From: Trifolium pratense
Lineage: Eukaryota > Streptophyta > Magnoliopsida > Fabales > Fabaceae
Reading direction: 5' to 3'
Length of the DNA: 64,000 nucleotides
Assembly: GCF_020283565.1 (NCBI RefSeq)
Contig: NC_060064.1
Span: forward strand, 27,734,337-27,798,336
How positions within the stretch are numbered: the first letter of the stretch is position 1; every line of letters begins with the position of its first letter. The notes under the pieces are model-generated. The model saw only the letters and a list, made by a program, of their open reading frames with translations. It was not told where the DNA came from and did no database searches. Positions 34,062 through 44,742 of this stretch are shown here, piece after piece. The translations under genes were made by a program, and so were the position numbers.

Positions 34062-35098
34062 TATATGTATTAGATTAGATGCACGGATATTTAAACACAT
34101 AAGACACAAAAATGCAAGAATGAAGTACAAAACAAACGCCAAACCCCACAACAAAAATCCTAAATTCCCCAAATTTGCTAAACAATTATAGGAATATGTG
34201 AAACGACCCTTTAAAATTCTTATTAGTGCTTGTCAAAAAGGAGAGACCACATGAGAATGGAACGATAACAATTATTTTATAGAAACTTTAATGTCTCCTG
34301 TCAGAGGCCTTTCGCCTTATTGGGCGGACTAGGCCCAAATGGCGATCAAGGGATCTCGCCCAGTCCAGTATGAAAGAGTTTGGTTTGTTCTATTAGAATC
34401 TTGAAAGTTTGATGGCAATTGTTACTCAATTAACTCTGCAATAAGGATTGATTGTTTATGCTCACTTCCATTTAATGGTTGAAATTGTGGTGATATTTGG
34501 TTTTGTTTTGAATTAACTTTAGAAGCGCTAAAATCATCCAATCGGCTTTCTCTCTCTAGGTAATAGCGTATGTTAAATCACCATTTTTAAGTTAAAAATT
34601 GTAATTGAGAGACTAAAGATGTGTGATTTTAAAAGGGGTAAATAAATTTTTAGTTTCTATAAATATCTCGAATTTTGTTTTTAGTCCCTATTAATTTTTT
34701 TAGTAACGTTTGGTCACTTAAATATTTTCTATCACAATTTTTGGTCATTACTTTTAGTGAAAGTCTTGTGTACTTTAACATTTTTTGAATTGTTTTTTGT
34801 ATTGGATCCAAATGGCGATCAAGAGTCAAGACTTGTAATTAAGCCTTATTTTTACAATTTTATCCTTCAAGTCTTATTTTTATAATTTTATCCTTAAAAA
34901 AAAGAATAAATTAATATTTTATTTAAAACATTTATTACCAATTACAGAGAAAGATGCACGATGCACTATATTAGAAGTATATTGGTAAATAAATAATTAA
35001 TACTTTTAAAAATTGAAAAAAAATTGCAAGAATTTAGAGACGAACGTAGTTAGTCGAGAAAGGATCTCTCAATTTGTTTTCTCTCAATTTTCATATCT
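34062..35098. other. Intergenic, repeat fragments
   Basis: No gene recognised. A 'tttttagtccctatta' type repeat lies at about 34620-34760. Confidence 0.35.
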
Positions 35099-35116
35099 CA
35101 ACCATCAATCAAATTT

Positions 35117-35250
35117 TTTTTTTTTTGTCAAGTAGCCTGATGGCTAGAAAATCCACCTTAAAGGTGAATAAGTGGAGTGTCCCGGGTTCGAACCCGGGCT
35201 CCTGCACATATAGTGCGATGTCCCTACCAACTGAGCTAAGCTCACGGGGA
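35117..35250 (-). mobile_element. tRNA-derived SINE (family 2) with perfect 18-bp TSD
   Basis: CAACCATCAATCAAATTT flanks at 35099-35116 and 35251-35268. On the minus strand the head TAGCTCAGTTGGTAGGG (A box) and GGTTCGAACCC (B box) are nearly tRNA-identical, followed by a short body and 'cttgac' plus poly(A). It could be mistaken for a tRNA gene, but the acceptor stem does not close and the TSD shows it is a retroposon. Near-perfect TSD suggests youth. Relatives: 40013-40147 and 58417-58475. Confidence 0.85.
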
Positions 35251-35268
35251 CAACCATCAATCAAATTT

Positions 35269-35935
35269 AATTCATTTCTTTTAGATTTAAATATGATTTT
35301 ATATTTACCATCCAATAGTCCAAATACCAACATTATTTATTTCCTCAATTTTTTTTCAACTCAAAAGACTCCTTTCCGGTAGTTAGTCCATGAATTCATT
35401 TCAAAGTTATGGTTTTGCAATACTTTAGAGTTGAAACGACAATCATACGTCATCCTAATTTGACAATCATACATCATCCTATCTTACGGTATGATTCTGG
35501 GGAGATGACCGTGTAGAATGGGAGTCGACAGTGCAGTGAAATACACATTAGAATAACAACAAAATTAAAGTATGAAATTTAGTCTAACAAGAGGCCCCAA
35601 GAAAGACATACTAGCAGTGGAATTTAGCCTAAAAATTAGCAGATCAAACACACATTTCATTTTATAACTTAGTGTTTTTATTTGATTTTAGTTCCAATTT
35701 ACTACATGTTTAATTTCCAATTTTAGGAGAATAACAAGAAAATATAGAGTTCCGTGAGCTTCAATTGGCTTGACAATGATATCGTACTATATGTGCAGGA
35801 GTTAGGGTATAAAAAAAGTAATGAGAAAATTGCATTTGACAAAACTTTGTAGTTAAAAAATTAGATAATCACTACAAAAAACTCGCCTTTTAGCGGCAGT
35901 TATATAAAGAGGGGTACTAAAAAGTGACGTGTTTT
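35269..35935. other. Intergenic, no gene recognised
   Basis: AT-rich with no domain-bearing ORF and no clear element. Confidence 0.35.
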
Positions 35936-36136
35936 CACAATGAATTAGTGGAAATAATAAGGATTTTGGTCATCTTAAGCATGTGATCAGGGATTCGATT
36001 TATGACTCATCCGTATAGAGAAAATTCGGTTTGGAGGGGAGAACCCACCTCATGTGTTCCACAGGTTCTCTGCCGGAGATTAGTCATCACTAACGACGGT
36101 GGGAACTTAATACCAATATATCATGGTAAAAAAAAA
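35936..36136 (+). mobile_element. Diverged SINE of family 1
   Basis: Colinear with 28113-28320 through 'gagaaaattcggtt', 'ggaggggagaacccacct' and 'ggagattagtcatc'. The B box has decayed (GATTCGATTTA). TSD not recognisable. A foldback element begins 8 bp after the tail. Confidence 0.65.
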
Positions 36137-36143
36137 TGCTTAA

Positions 36144-36461
36144 TTAGTAAAATGGTCTCTTAAAGACATTTTTGGTTTCACATTGGTCTCTTAAAAAAAA
36201 AGGACCGAATAAGTCCCCTTACAGAAAAAAAGGTCCGAATAGGTCCCTTAAAGACATATCCGTTAATCAGTTTTATCCGTTAAAGACATCTTCGTTAATC
36301 AATTTGGTTCTCGAAAAAATGGACGGAAAGGATCAAACTGATTAACGGATATATTTTTAAGAGACTTATTCAGATTTTTTTTCTTTAACAGACCTATTCA
36401 GATATTTTTTTTTTAAGGGATTAATGTGAAACTAAAAATATTTTAAGGGCTATTTTACTAA
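36144..36461. mobile_element. Foldback element (318 bp)
   Basis: The left arm TTAGTAAAATGGTCTCTTAA and the right arm (inverted TTAGTAAAATAGCCCTTAAA) pair over about 75 bp, including 'gtttcacatt' and a poly(A) stretch. The centre repeats 'ccgttaatca'. Confidence 0.65.
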
Positions 36462-37288
36462 AGAAAAAACAAAATTTCTTTATATTTTTGGGTTGTAAAC
36501 CCCTGCAAATTGATGTAATCTTTTTCCACTCCCGCGCATTATATTTTCATTTTCCCACTTTTTCCTTTACATTTTATTTCATTTCAAAAAAACCAAAAAA
36601 GAAATTCAGAGAAAGAGAACGACGAAACCGTCTCCGGCTCCGCTCACTCGAAACCGTCTGCAACGGACATGGCCGCCTCACTCGAAATCGTCCGCCGCCT
36701 CTCTTCCTTCAGCCCTCTCACTCAGTGAAGCATCCTCGCCGATTTCATTCTTTCGATTTCAAAAGCCTCTCTGGTAATCTTATTTCGATTTCATTCTTTT
36801 TCCTATTCGTGGTTCTTCATTCCTGTTTTGATTGCATTACTTCTCACCGATTTTGATTTCTTAATTTTTTGAATTGTTAGTTAACAACGATTATTTATTC
36901 ATCTGTCACATTTTTTCTTTGTTTAGGTTTTCCTTCACTGAACCATGCTTCCATTGTAGAGAATTTAACTCCCATTGTAGATAGATGTTATAACCCTAAT
37001 TGTAGTTTTGATCTATTTCCTGAACCATGTTTCCATCTCAGGGTTTCTGTTGTGTGTTGTTGTTGAATGTTCATTCTGTAATTTGTTGTTACTCTGTTTT
37101 GGCATAAGCCACTTACACTAAAATAATTAGTAGTTCTAAAGGATTCATATAGTTCATGTGCATTTGGTATAATTTCTTCACCAAATCGATTTAAAAAAAA
37201 TAGAACATTTCAAATATAATATTTCACAGTTCACATTAGAGAGTTATTGTATATGTTTGGTAGTCAACATAAGAGAATATTATTAATT
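36462..37288. other. Gene-like leader region without a supported CDS
   Basis: 36540-36780 looks like a plant 5' leader: C/T-rich, then GC-rich with an ATG at 36669 (MAASLEIVRRLSSFSPL) that stops after 19 codons. It may be the 5' end of a captured or decayed gene, perhaps connected to the NHX remnant downstream, but no continuation was found. Confidence 0.3.
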
Positions 37289-37408
37289 CGATCATACCAG
37301 CACTAATGCATCGGATCCATTAGAACTCCGCAGTTAAGCGCGCTTGGGCGATAGTAGTACTAGGATGGGTGACGTTCCTTCTGTTTGGAATTCAAGTCCT
37401 GTTATGTA
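37289..37408 (+). pseudogene. 5S rRNA-like sequence (pseudogene or TRIM-borne)
   Basis: 'cgatcataccagcactaatg' starts a colinear match to plant 5S rRNA. The match includes the internal promoter region ('gcagttaagcgcgcttgggc', 'tagtactaggatgggtgac'). A deletion in 'ggatcc-att' and a scrambled 3' third show it is not functional. 5S-like sequences also occur inside the LTRs of Cassandra-type TRIMs; I could not delimit LTRs here. Confidence 0.75.
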
Positions 37409-38206
37409 AAATTCAAGTTAAATAAAATTAAAGTCCTGTTTAGAATTTTATTTTGCAGCCTGGGTATGTTATTAGAAGTTTCTGCAGGAAGTAGTATTTC
37501 AGCAGCTTTATTAGCGATAAGTGTTAGCTTGGAAGAGGGTGTTCTTATTGGGAGTTTGGTTTTTTAGTGCCATTAATATTGTGTCTGGGATGGATAATTT
37601 TCTGTTTTGCCTTGACGTGGGTAGTTTGTAGCAGGATAAGGTGGAGTAGTAGTTGTTGTATCATTTGGAGAAGTCTTAAAGTGAGTTCACTCATTCATTG
37701 GAAACTAGAATTAGGAAACTAGCCTTAAGTAGTTGTTGTATCTTTCTAGTATCAATCAACATAATCAATTGAGAATTCATGACAGATACTTGTTTAGATA
37801 TAAGACTTTGGAGCAATATTTAACTTATATTATCTGCTTGTTCCCTAGCGGTCGCTACAACCGAGGATAGCTAGAATTAATGAACTAAGTCACCTGCCGC
37901 ACCTCCGTACTCTGATTCAAATGCGGACCGGACATGGGTGCGGAAATAGCAATAATTAAATGAAGAGGCTGTTGTCCCAATCACGCCAAGCAGCCCTGCA
38001 CTAAGCAAGTCGTAGTCCCAGCTGCTTTTTTTTTTTTTTCTCCGGAAGAGTCCGCCTTATTAACGTGTGATTCCCCCTCCAGGGTAGGAATAGGGATGTT
38101 TTTAGTATAAATCTTTTAAGCGAACCAGTATGTATACATTTCAACACATTTTCCCCCTTTTTTTTTACACAACAGTTCTTTTATATTATCAATTTGAATG
38201 CTTCCG
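37409..38206. other. Unclassified region between 5S-like and NHX remnants
   Basis: An exon-like piece follows a 'tttgcag' acceptor at 37451 (hydrophobic, GSSISAALLAISVSLEEGVL) but is unidentified. 37845-38090 is GC-richer with no match I recognise. Confidence 0.3.
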
Positions 38207-38645
38207 GTTCTTAATCAAGATGAGACACCTTTACTATACAGCTTGGTGTTTGGAGAAGGGGTAGTAAATGATACTACTTCTGTAGTACTCTTCAAAGCAA
38301 TTCAGAATTTTGACCTCTCCCACATCGACTTAACCACTGCTTTACATTTACTAGGAAATTTTTTATATTTATTCATAGCAAAGCACTGTGTTGGGAATCT
38401 TTGTAAGGTTTTCTTTGTGTTTCTAATTATGTTCCCTCGTCTCTTCTATTGATTGGTTTGGACTATAATAATATTTTATCTAATGTTTTTTTTAGGTTGG
38501 ATTGCTTAGTGCATTCATTATTAAAAAGCTCTATTGATTAGTTAGTGATTTTCTAATTTGTTTTTATGACAAATTTCAGACACTCTACTGACCGCGAGGT
38601 TGCTCTCATGATACTAATGGCTTACTTTTCATATATGTTACAGAA
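38207..38645 (+). pseudogene. NHX-type Na+(K+)/H+ antiporter fragment
   Basis: Three exon remnants are colinear with plant vacuolar NHX antiporters: 38207-38407 (VLNQDETPLLYSLVFGEGVV, NDTTSVVLF, FLYLFIA), 38496-38540 (GLLSAFIIKKLY then stop) and 38580-38643 (HSTDREVALMILMAYFSYML). The 'aatttcag' acceptor before HSTDRE survives. An extra A in 'gcaaagcactgtg' shifts exon 1 where the family reads IASTVLG, and the KKLYFGR end has decayed into stops. Intact family members run about 540 aa with 10-12 membrane spans and exchange cations for protons at the tonoplast; here only the transmembrane core is left. It is a pseudogene. Confidence 0.8.
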
Positions 38646-40012
38646 GTAAGATATTTTACTTGAATTGAGCAAATGCTCTTTCAATGAGGGATATAAATTT
38701 TGTAATCAGAATTCTAAAGGATATAAATTTTTTTATGCCATTACAGGGGTATGCTCTTTCAATGAGGGAAAGTGGGGTGATTCTCATTCATGTACAGTTT
38801 CGTGTTCACGTCCAGTCTTCTCTATCCACAAGTGTAACTTCCAGATATTGATTGCATAAGGTACTGTCATTCTTCTTGTTCGTATTTTACTTATTCTTTT
38901 TTATTGATCTATTACAAAGTTTTATTTTTTTTCTGATTTTTATTGTTTTCTATAAGGTTTTTTTCTCTTGTTTTGGTTGTGGTTTCTTCTGAGTGATGAT
39001 TGCTTTTCTGAAACTCTCTTTATTATGTTTCTTGTCTTGCCAATTATATTGATTTTCGTGGTGCAATAATATGTGTAAAACATGATACCAAAATGAACAA
39101 TTTATTCTGTTTTTTTAGTTGATTTTTGTAGTAGTTGAGGACCAAATCATTGCAAAAAAGTTGAAAAGTCAAATAAAATCACCATCTACCCATAGCTACA
39201 AGCCTTGCCTAGAACCAAAGATCATAGAAGATAAAAATCTCCCTACAAGAATCTAGAGGCCACTACACCCACTTGTAGTCCCAGGCTTTGACCCTAGTGG
39301 CAAAAGAAGGTGAAAAAGGCGTATATGCTTATGGTACCTTACGGTGGCTACGAGACCGTAGTTTGGGGCTACTAGTGGTCGTAGCCATCATATTTTCCAA
39401 GTTTTTGGTGGTTACACTTTTGGCATACTAGTAGTTTTTGATCGTTACCAGTAGTTTGGGGCTGCTTAGTGGTTACTTAAGGCACGGAATTGATTTGGTG
39501 AAGGGGGACTCTTAGCATATTGTAACGATCGAAATCTTCCTGGACGTATATGCTTTTGGTTACTTAAGTTTCTTTCTTTGTTATTTTCTACTTTATGCTT
39601 TCATTTTATTTTGATTTGATTTCTCTGCTATGATCATGAGTGAGTAGACTGACTCCCTTTGTCTTGGATTGTGGAAAAAAAAATCTTATGATAAACTTTC
39701 TATAATCCCAATTCTATCTTTTTTGTTATGGAATTATAAAACCTTCTAATTCAATTTATTGTTCCTAAGCAACATTTTTAAGTATGCTATTATTGAACTA
39801 TGATCATCCAATTGTAAATATCAACAATGGACTCATGAAAGGTGAAGATGATATCTATAAATATGATGAGATGATTATAAGACTATAATACATAATCTTA
39901 GGCAACAGCCGATGAAATGAATGGTGAAAGTTTGTGCCGGAACTACATTTGCTACTTGAACTATAAATCAAGAACACCATAGACATGTATAGAGCTTAAT
40001 TACCGATTAATT
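38646..40012. other. Intergenic, no gene recognised
   Basis: A short duplication ('gctctttcaatgaggga', 38671 and 38752) and a stretch at 39250-39480 with repeated 'cgtagtttggggcta.tagtgg' motifs suggest repeat DNA. No coding domain. Confidence 0.35.
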
Positions 40013-40147
40013 CTTTTTTTTTTTTGTTGTAGTTTAGTTGGTAAAAATTCCATCTTTAATGTAAATAAGTGGGTGTCTGGAGTTCGGACCTCGACCCCTG
40101 CATATATAATGCAATAATATTACCAACTGAGTTAGGTTCACGAAGAC
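40013..40147 (-). mobile_element. Older SINE of family 2
   Basis: Colinear with 35117-35250 but diverged. TACCGATTAATT / TACCTATTAATT at 40001-40012 and 40148-40159 form a TSD with one mismatch. It sits about 250 bp upstream of the UGT start. Confidence 0.7.
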
Positions 40148-40344
40148 TACCTATTAATTACTATTTTATTACAACAACTAGTAGAGAATTGAAAACTGTT
40201 ATATTCTTACGTTTGAGCTTACATAATTGCAATATCTTCCTTCCACGGCAATACAATACTACGTGGTCTCCTACAAATTAATCTAATTAGTTTATTATTA
40301 GTCATCTTGACTTTAACTAATTAATTAATTACATGAATCTCAGC

Positions 40345-40352
40345 TTATATAT
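40345..40352 (+). promoter_or_regulatory. TATA box of the UGT gene
   Basis: TTATATAT lies 53-60 bp before the ATG at 40405. Confidence 0.45.
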
Positions 40353-40404
40353 GTTAATGAACAAAAATTATCACTAATAGTTAAGTTATAACTAATTTTC
40401 CAAT

Positions 40405-41802
40405 ATGGAAAAGGCAATTACCAAGATAGTGATTGTTCCTAGTCCTGGTTTTAGTCATTTACTTTCACTCATTGAATTTTCTAAACGCCTAATTCAACTC
40501 TCCAATGCCTTGCACATAACATTCCTCATTCCATCTCTTAATTCTCCATCTGAATCCTCCAAATCCATCCTTAAAACTCTCCCTTCGGCAATACACGCCA
40601 CTTTTCTTCCTCCGATCCACATTGACGATTTACCGGAAGGGACTCCAATAGCGGCCCATCTTCAACTCGCGGTAACCCGCTCTCTTCCATTCATCCGCGA
40701 TGCATTGAAATCTTTGAGTTTAACTCCAAATTTGGCCGCTCTTGTTGCCGATCTTTTTGCAAGTGATTCACTTATTTGTGCAAAAGAACTAAACATTTTG
40801 TCATTAATTTATTGTCCATCATCGGCTATGACACTTTCTTTCTGCTTGTTTCTACCAAAGCTTGATCAAATAGTAGTACCTACTACTCAATTCAAAGACC
40901 TTCATGAACCGATTCAAATTCCGGGTTGTGTACCAATCAATGGAAGAGATCTTCTGAACCCGGTTCAGGATCGAAATAGCATAGTATATGAATTATTTCT
41001 TCAAAAATGCAAACAACTCTTGCATGTTGATGGAATCATAGTTAATAGTTTCAAAGAAATTGAACAAGGACCTATAAAAGCATTGATTGATGAAACAAAT
41101 GGCTATCCAAATGTTTATCCAATTGGACCAATTATCCAAACTGATTCTACCAATTCTAAAAATGGGTCAGAATGTTTAACTTGGTTAAACAATCAATTAC
41201 CAAATTCTGTTTTATATGTTAGTTTTGGAAGTGGAGGGACACTTTCACAAGACCAAATTAATGAGCTAGCATTTGGGTTAGAATTAAGTTGTCAAAAATT
41301 CTTGTGGGTTGTTAGAGCACCTAATGAATCATCAAATTTTGGTTACCTTAATTCACATGATGATCATGATCCTTTTAAGTTTTTGCCACATGGGTTTATT
41401 GATAGGACTAAAGAACAAGGTTTTTTGGTTCCTTATTGGGCCCCACAAGTTCAAATTCTTAGTCACAATGCAATTGGTGGGTTTATAAGTCATTGTGGAT
41501 GGAACTCTAGTCTTGAGAGTATCATGAATGAGATACCAATTATTGCATGGCCACTTTTTGCGGAGCAGAAAATGAATGCAGTTTTGTTAAGTGATGGAAT
41601 AAGAGTCGCAATTAGGCCAAAAGGAAATGAAATTGGTTTAGTGGAAAAGGAAGAAATTGGTGAGGTTGTAACAAGAGTTATTGAGGGTGATGAAGGTAGA
41701 GAACTTCGTGAAAGAATGAAAGAAATGAAGAATTCGGCTTATGAAACGTTTCAAGAAGGGTTGTGTATAGAAACTCTAGTTAAGTTAGTTGTTCGTGTTT
41801 AG
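40405..41802 (+). CDS. UDP-glycosyltransferase, UGT72-like
   Basis: An intronless 465-aa family-1 glycosyltransferase (GT-B fold). It transfers sugar, probably glucose from UDP-glucose, to small acceptors such as phenolics in the cytosol. The N-terminal acceptor domain carries the catalytic His18 in VPSPGFSHLL and its partner Asp116 in ALVADLFASD. The C-terminal PSPG box spans residues 345-388 (WAPQVQILSH...HCGWNSSLES...WPLFAEQ); the closing Gln favours UDP-glucose. The N-terminal VPSPGFxHL and length match the UGT72 (hydroquinone/monolignol glucosyltransferase) group. The C-terminus is somewhat short. It is the only intact UGT of the cluster; two fragments with a common deletion lie at 45767 and 54337. 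The acceptor cannot be told from sequence. Confidence 0.93.
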   Translation: MEKAITKIVIVPSPGFSHLLSLIEFSKRLIQLSNALHITFLIPSLNSPSESSKSILKTLPSAIHATFLPPIHIDDLPEGTPIAAHLQLAVTRSLPFIRDALKSLSLTPNLAALVADLFASDSLICAKELNILSLIYCPSSAMTLSFCLFLPKLDQIVVPTTQFKDLHEPIQIPGCVPINGRDLLNPVQDRNSIVYELFLQKCKQLLHVDGIIVNSFKEIEQGPIKALIDETNGYPNVYPIGPIIQTDSTNSKNGSECLTWLNNQLPNSVLYVSFGSGGTLSQDQINELAFGLELSCQKFLWVVRAPNESSNFGYLNSHDDHDPFKFLPHGFIDRTKEQGFLVPYWAPQVQILSHNAIGGFISHCGWNSSLESIMNEIPIIAWPLFAEQKMNAVLLSDGIRVAIRPKGNEIGLVEKEEIGEVVTRVIEGDEGRELRERMKEMKNSAYETFQEGLCIETLVKLVVRV

Positions 41803-42038
41803 ATGTATACTCATACATTACAAAAATTAAGTTTAATACAGTATATAGTTATTTGTGTAAATATAATTTTATATTAATGAAATGCTCATGATATAAGAAG
41901 AAATTGCTTGTAACACGGATTTAATCAGAATTTTCTTACCGGCTTTAGATAGCGATTGACTCCAAAAATATTATTGAAAATGATAGCACATCTAAAATTC
42001 AAAAATAACAATTAAGCATATATATCCATTGAAGAAGA

Positions 42039-42648
42039 CTACACACTTAAAAGTTCCCTAGAAACCTGTTCCATTGTAGGGCGAGATTGTTGAATATCAA
42101 CCAAACAAGAAATTGTTGTCTTTGCAATAGATACTAACTCCTTAGCTTGTCGACGATTCACCGGACGAGAGAGACGTTGATCCAACTTATTCATCAATGG
42201 CATAGTATCAAGTGTTGATCCCATGATAATCCATTGTAAAGAATTAGATACAATATCTCCAGGGTGTTTTCCAAAAAGTATTTCCAATGCTAATACTCCA
42301 AAACTATACACATCATTTTTCTCATTCACTTCCATTGTGTATGCAAGTTCTGTACCAAAAATCAAAAGAGAGAGAATTATGAAGTAGTTATCATTTTCCT
42401 AAATAATATGATTAGTAAAGACATATTACAAATGTGTAAATCATAATTAGTCCGTATAGAAAGAAAATTAACCTGGAGCAACATATCCAAAGGTGCCTGC
42501 AAAAGAGGTCCAATTTGATGAATTAGGATTAAGAAGCTTAGCTGTTCCAAAGTCGGAGACACGAGCCACATATTCTAAATCCAGAAGAATATTCTTGCTT
42601 GATATATCTCGATGAACAATCAGAGGGGAGAAATCATGGTGCATACTG
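42039..42648 (-). pseudogene. Truncated LRR receptor kinase (kinase C-half only)
   Basis: Exons 42039-42349 and 42473 to about 42648 correspond to the last two parts of the receptor genes at 46180 and 54756. They cover [21 protein letters not shown] and the C-lobe to the stop (LLSV). Similarity ends abruptly after 'tggtgcat', and a piece of MITE-like sequence ('ttgtatttttataagttgat') follows. The LRR ectodomain, transmembrane segment and N-lobe are missing, so it cannot signal. It is closest to the third copy ([23 protein letters not shown]). No promoter is attached. Confidence 0.88.
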
Positions 42649-42924
42649 AATTTAAGCCATTGTATTTTTATAAGTTGATTGCATAAGCTCAAAAATAAGC
42701 TAATCCTAAATCGCAAATTCCCACCACCACTACCAAGGGTTCTCATATCTTCCATCACAGACAGTTTCTTCCTTTTTCTCAAGATCCTTTCAGTTTGGTT
42801 TCTGCAATTTAGCTTCTCAAAATCCCTAACTCAGGCAACTCGTTTGACAGAGGTGAAGTGTTATTTTTTTCATAAGAGTTGAACTATATTTTTGTATTGG
42901 TTGTTTTTTGTTTTTTATTTTTAT

Positions 42925-43156
42925 TTTTATTTTGCTGAGTTGAAGTGATTTTGCTTCAAGCTTCTATTTTGTTTTGATTTTGTTGAGTTAAAGTGATTTG
43001 TTTTGTTTGGTTGACTTCAAATAATTTCTATTCTTTTGTTGCTATAAAGTGATTATTGTTGAGTTAAAGTGATTATTGTTGAGTTAAAGTGATTTTGTTG
43101 AGTTAAAGTGATTATTCTTTAGTTAAAGTCATTTTTTGAGTTAAAGTGATTACCAT
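42925..43156 (+). repeat. Minisatellite 'gagttaaagtgattattgtt' (copy A)
   Basis: Some eight to nine imperfect copies of an approximately 18-21-bp unit built on GAGTTAAAGTGATT. The duplicate block (51865-52038) has fewer units. Confidence 0.75.
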
Positions 43157-43452
43157 TTTGTGAACTGAGATGAACATTGAAAGATGAAGCAACTGGTGAG
43201 AGATGTGAGTATAGTAATAGATTTGAAAGGATTGTGGATTTGGTGTTTGTGTATGGTGTGAAGTTGGCGGAGGAGCTCGTCGGGAATCGGTGGGAATGGT
43301 TTAGGGGATTTGGGTGATTGGAGTGTAGTAGAGAGGTGGTACAGAGAGAGAGAGAGAATGTTGGTGGCTACCATTGCTATTAGGAGTAGAAGGTTTAGAG
43401 TCATGGTGATAAACATGAATTTATTTTGGTCTTCAACTCCATTGTTTTTCAT
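43150..43452 (-). pseudogene. N-terminal fragment of a type II membrane protein (copy A)
   Basis: ATG at 43452. A charged start (MKNNGVEDQNK) is followed by a membrane anchor (TLNLLLLIAMVATNILSL) and a Pro-rich stem (PPIPDELLRQLHTI), then the frame is lost. This arrangement recalls the N-terminus of plant membrane-anchored methyltransferase-like proteins, a memory-based guess. The duplicate at 51987 diverges by frameshift just after the anchor, showing neither copy is under constraint. Confidence 0.4.
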
Positions 43453-43590
43453 GTAAACGGAGCAATTTCACATTCCATGATCTTTTCCCAATCTGCAGCA
43501 TCACATTCTTATCCTTGTTCTCAATAACCCCTTTTAAACTTGGTACATACCACATAGTATAATAGTATTATCAATCATTATAATTTATAA

Positions 43591-43821
43591 TCATATCATA
43601 ACATATACTAATAAATGTTGTGTGATTGAACTTACGTACCAGCCGATTTTGTGCCTATGATTAATAGGCTTTATGAGAATTGTGAAAAAAGGATTGCTTG
43701 AGTTGAAATTTTTAGCTACTTCCTGAGATTTAGCTCCCTTTAGCCAATTCATTGATGAAGCTGTTCTTTGACTTATAGTCTTCTTAATCTCACCTGCATA
43801 TATGTGTGGAATGTAAAACAA
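43591..43821 (-). pseudogene. B3-domain-like exon remnant (copy A)
   Basis: Between an acceptor (ATGCAG|GTGAGATT) and a donor (GGCTG|GTACGT) the minus strand reads GEIKKTISQRTASSMNW and EVAKNFNSSNPFFTILIKP. 'A..F.S.NPFF...MKP' is the start of a plant B3 DNA-binding domain. Only this exon is present. A near-identical copy lies at 52494-52724. Confidence 0.45.
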
Positions 43822-44203
43822 AGAGAGGAAACTAGCATTTCACTGAGTCAACTTTACTATTATTTTCTCTTCTTTATATTTCTTTTCTTCTCATAATTTA
43901 ATTTCTACAGTTTCATTTTCCAATCGTAGGAATTGCAAAATTGTCTAGTCCTTTGGAAAATTTGGTATTGTCATTGTCTTCTTATCTTAAGATATTTATT
44001 CCACTTTGTTTCTTGACAAAAGAATCTGATATTTTTTTGCAAGAGCAATAAATTCAGCTATCTTTATCTGTTTGCTTTTATATTTTTCCCTATTAAGCAT
44101 GTATTTTTTCCTATCAGTTTCCACTTTGTTCAATTTAGCTATTTGCATCGTTCTTACTTGTTTGTTATCAATGCTTGCAATGTCGCGTGTTTGGAGTCTC
44201 ACA

Positions 44204-44742
44204 ATGGGAACACCATATGAGGATGCACGAAACAAAAGGATGGAAGAGAATAAAAAAAGAATGGAAGCTCTGAATCTACCTAAACTCTCTCAATCCCATT
44301 ACAAATCGTCTTCCATCACAAAACCCTCGGTAATAATCCTTTGCCTTCCTTTTTCAAAGAAATAGAAGTAGTATAGAGCTTTACATAACACATTTGTCAA
44401 TTCTGCCCAGCTTAGAATGTATATCAACACACTCTGGCAACTACCTTAGTTGTATGAAAAGTTAAAAATGTGTCAATTTGATTGGTTGCAATAAGTCCTA
44501 CATATGATGTACAGTTATCACTAGGTTAAAACTATATGATATTAGCATTGGACAGACGCATTTAATGTCAATATTGTATTTTCCCTTTCAATTACAATAT
44601 TTTTTATAATACAACTTTTTCTTTTGAATTTTTTCCTTAGAAAATTAATAAGGAAGTAGGGTTGAAACCAAAGCTGAAAGTAAATGAGGAGGGTGAGCTA
44701 CCTAAAGTAAGATCAAGCCAGGAATTGGCTAAGTTATACTGA
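44204..44742 (+). CDS. Small two-exon gene, 75 aa (copy A)
   Basis: Exons 44204-44329 and 44641-44742 join in phase across a GTAATA...CTTAG intron. The first exon (MGTPYEDARNKRMEENKKRM, then EALNLPKLSQ) resembles the conserved N-terminus of several plant B3-domain and related nuclear proteins. The second is Lys/Glu-rich and ends SSQELAKLY. Both frames are open in the duplicate at 53109-53647, which suggests either recent duplication or a real small gene. More exon-like sequence follows the stop (44795-44888, ending in a CTGAAAAG|GTATGA donor), so it may be a larger gene broken by a stop. Confidence 0.4.

Noticed and set aside
35150..35250. A tRNA gene on the minus strand
   Set aside because: A and B boxes are near perfect, but the 3' part does not close the acceptor stem and the unit has a SINE body, poly(A) tail and an 18-bp target duplication.
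37385..37567. NHX first exon
   Set aside because: Hydrophobic sequence after an acceptor-like TTTGCAG does not match the NHX N-terminus as I know it; left unidentified.
42925..43156. Direct repeats as a CRISPR-like array
   Set aside because: Units are contiguous, imperfect and without spacers; a plant minisatellite.
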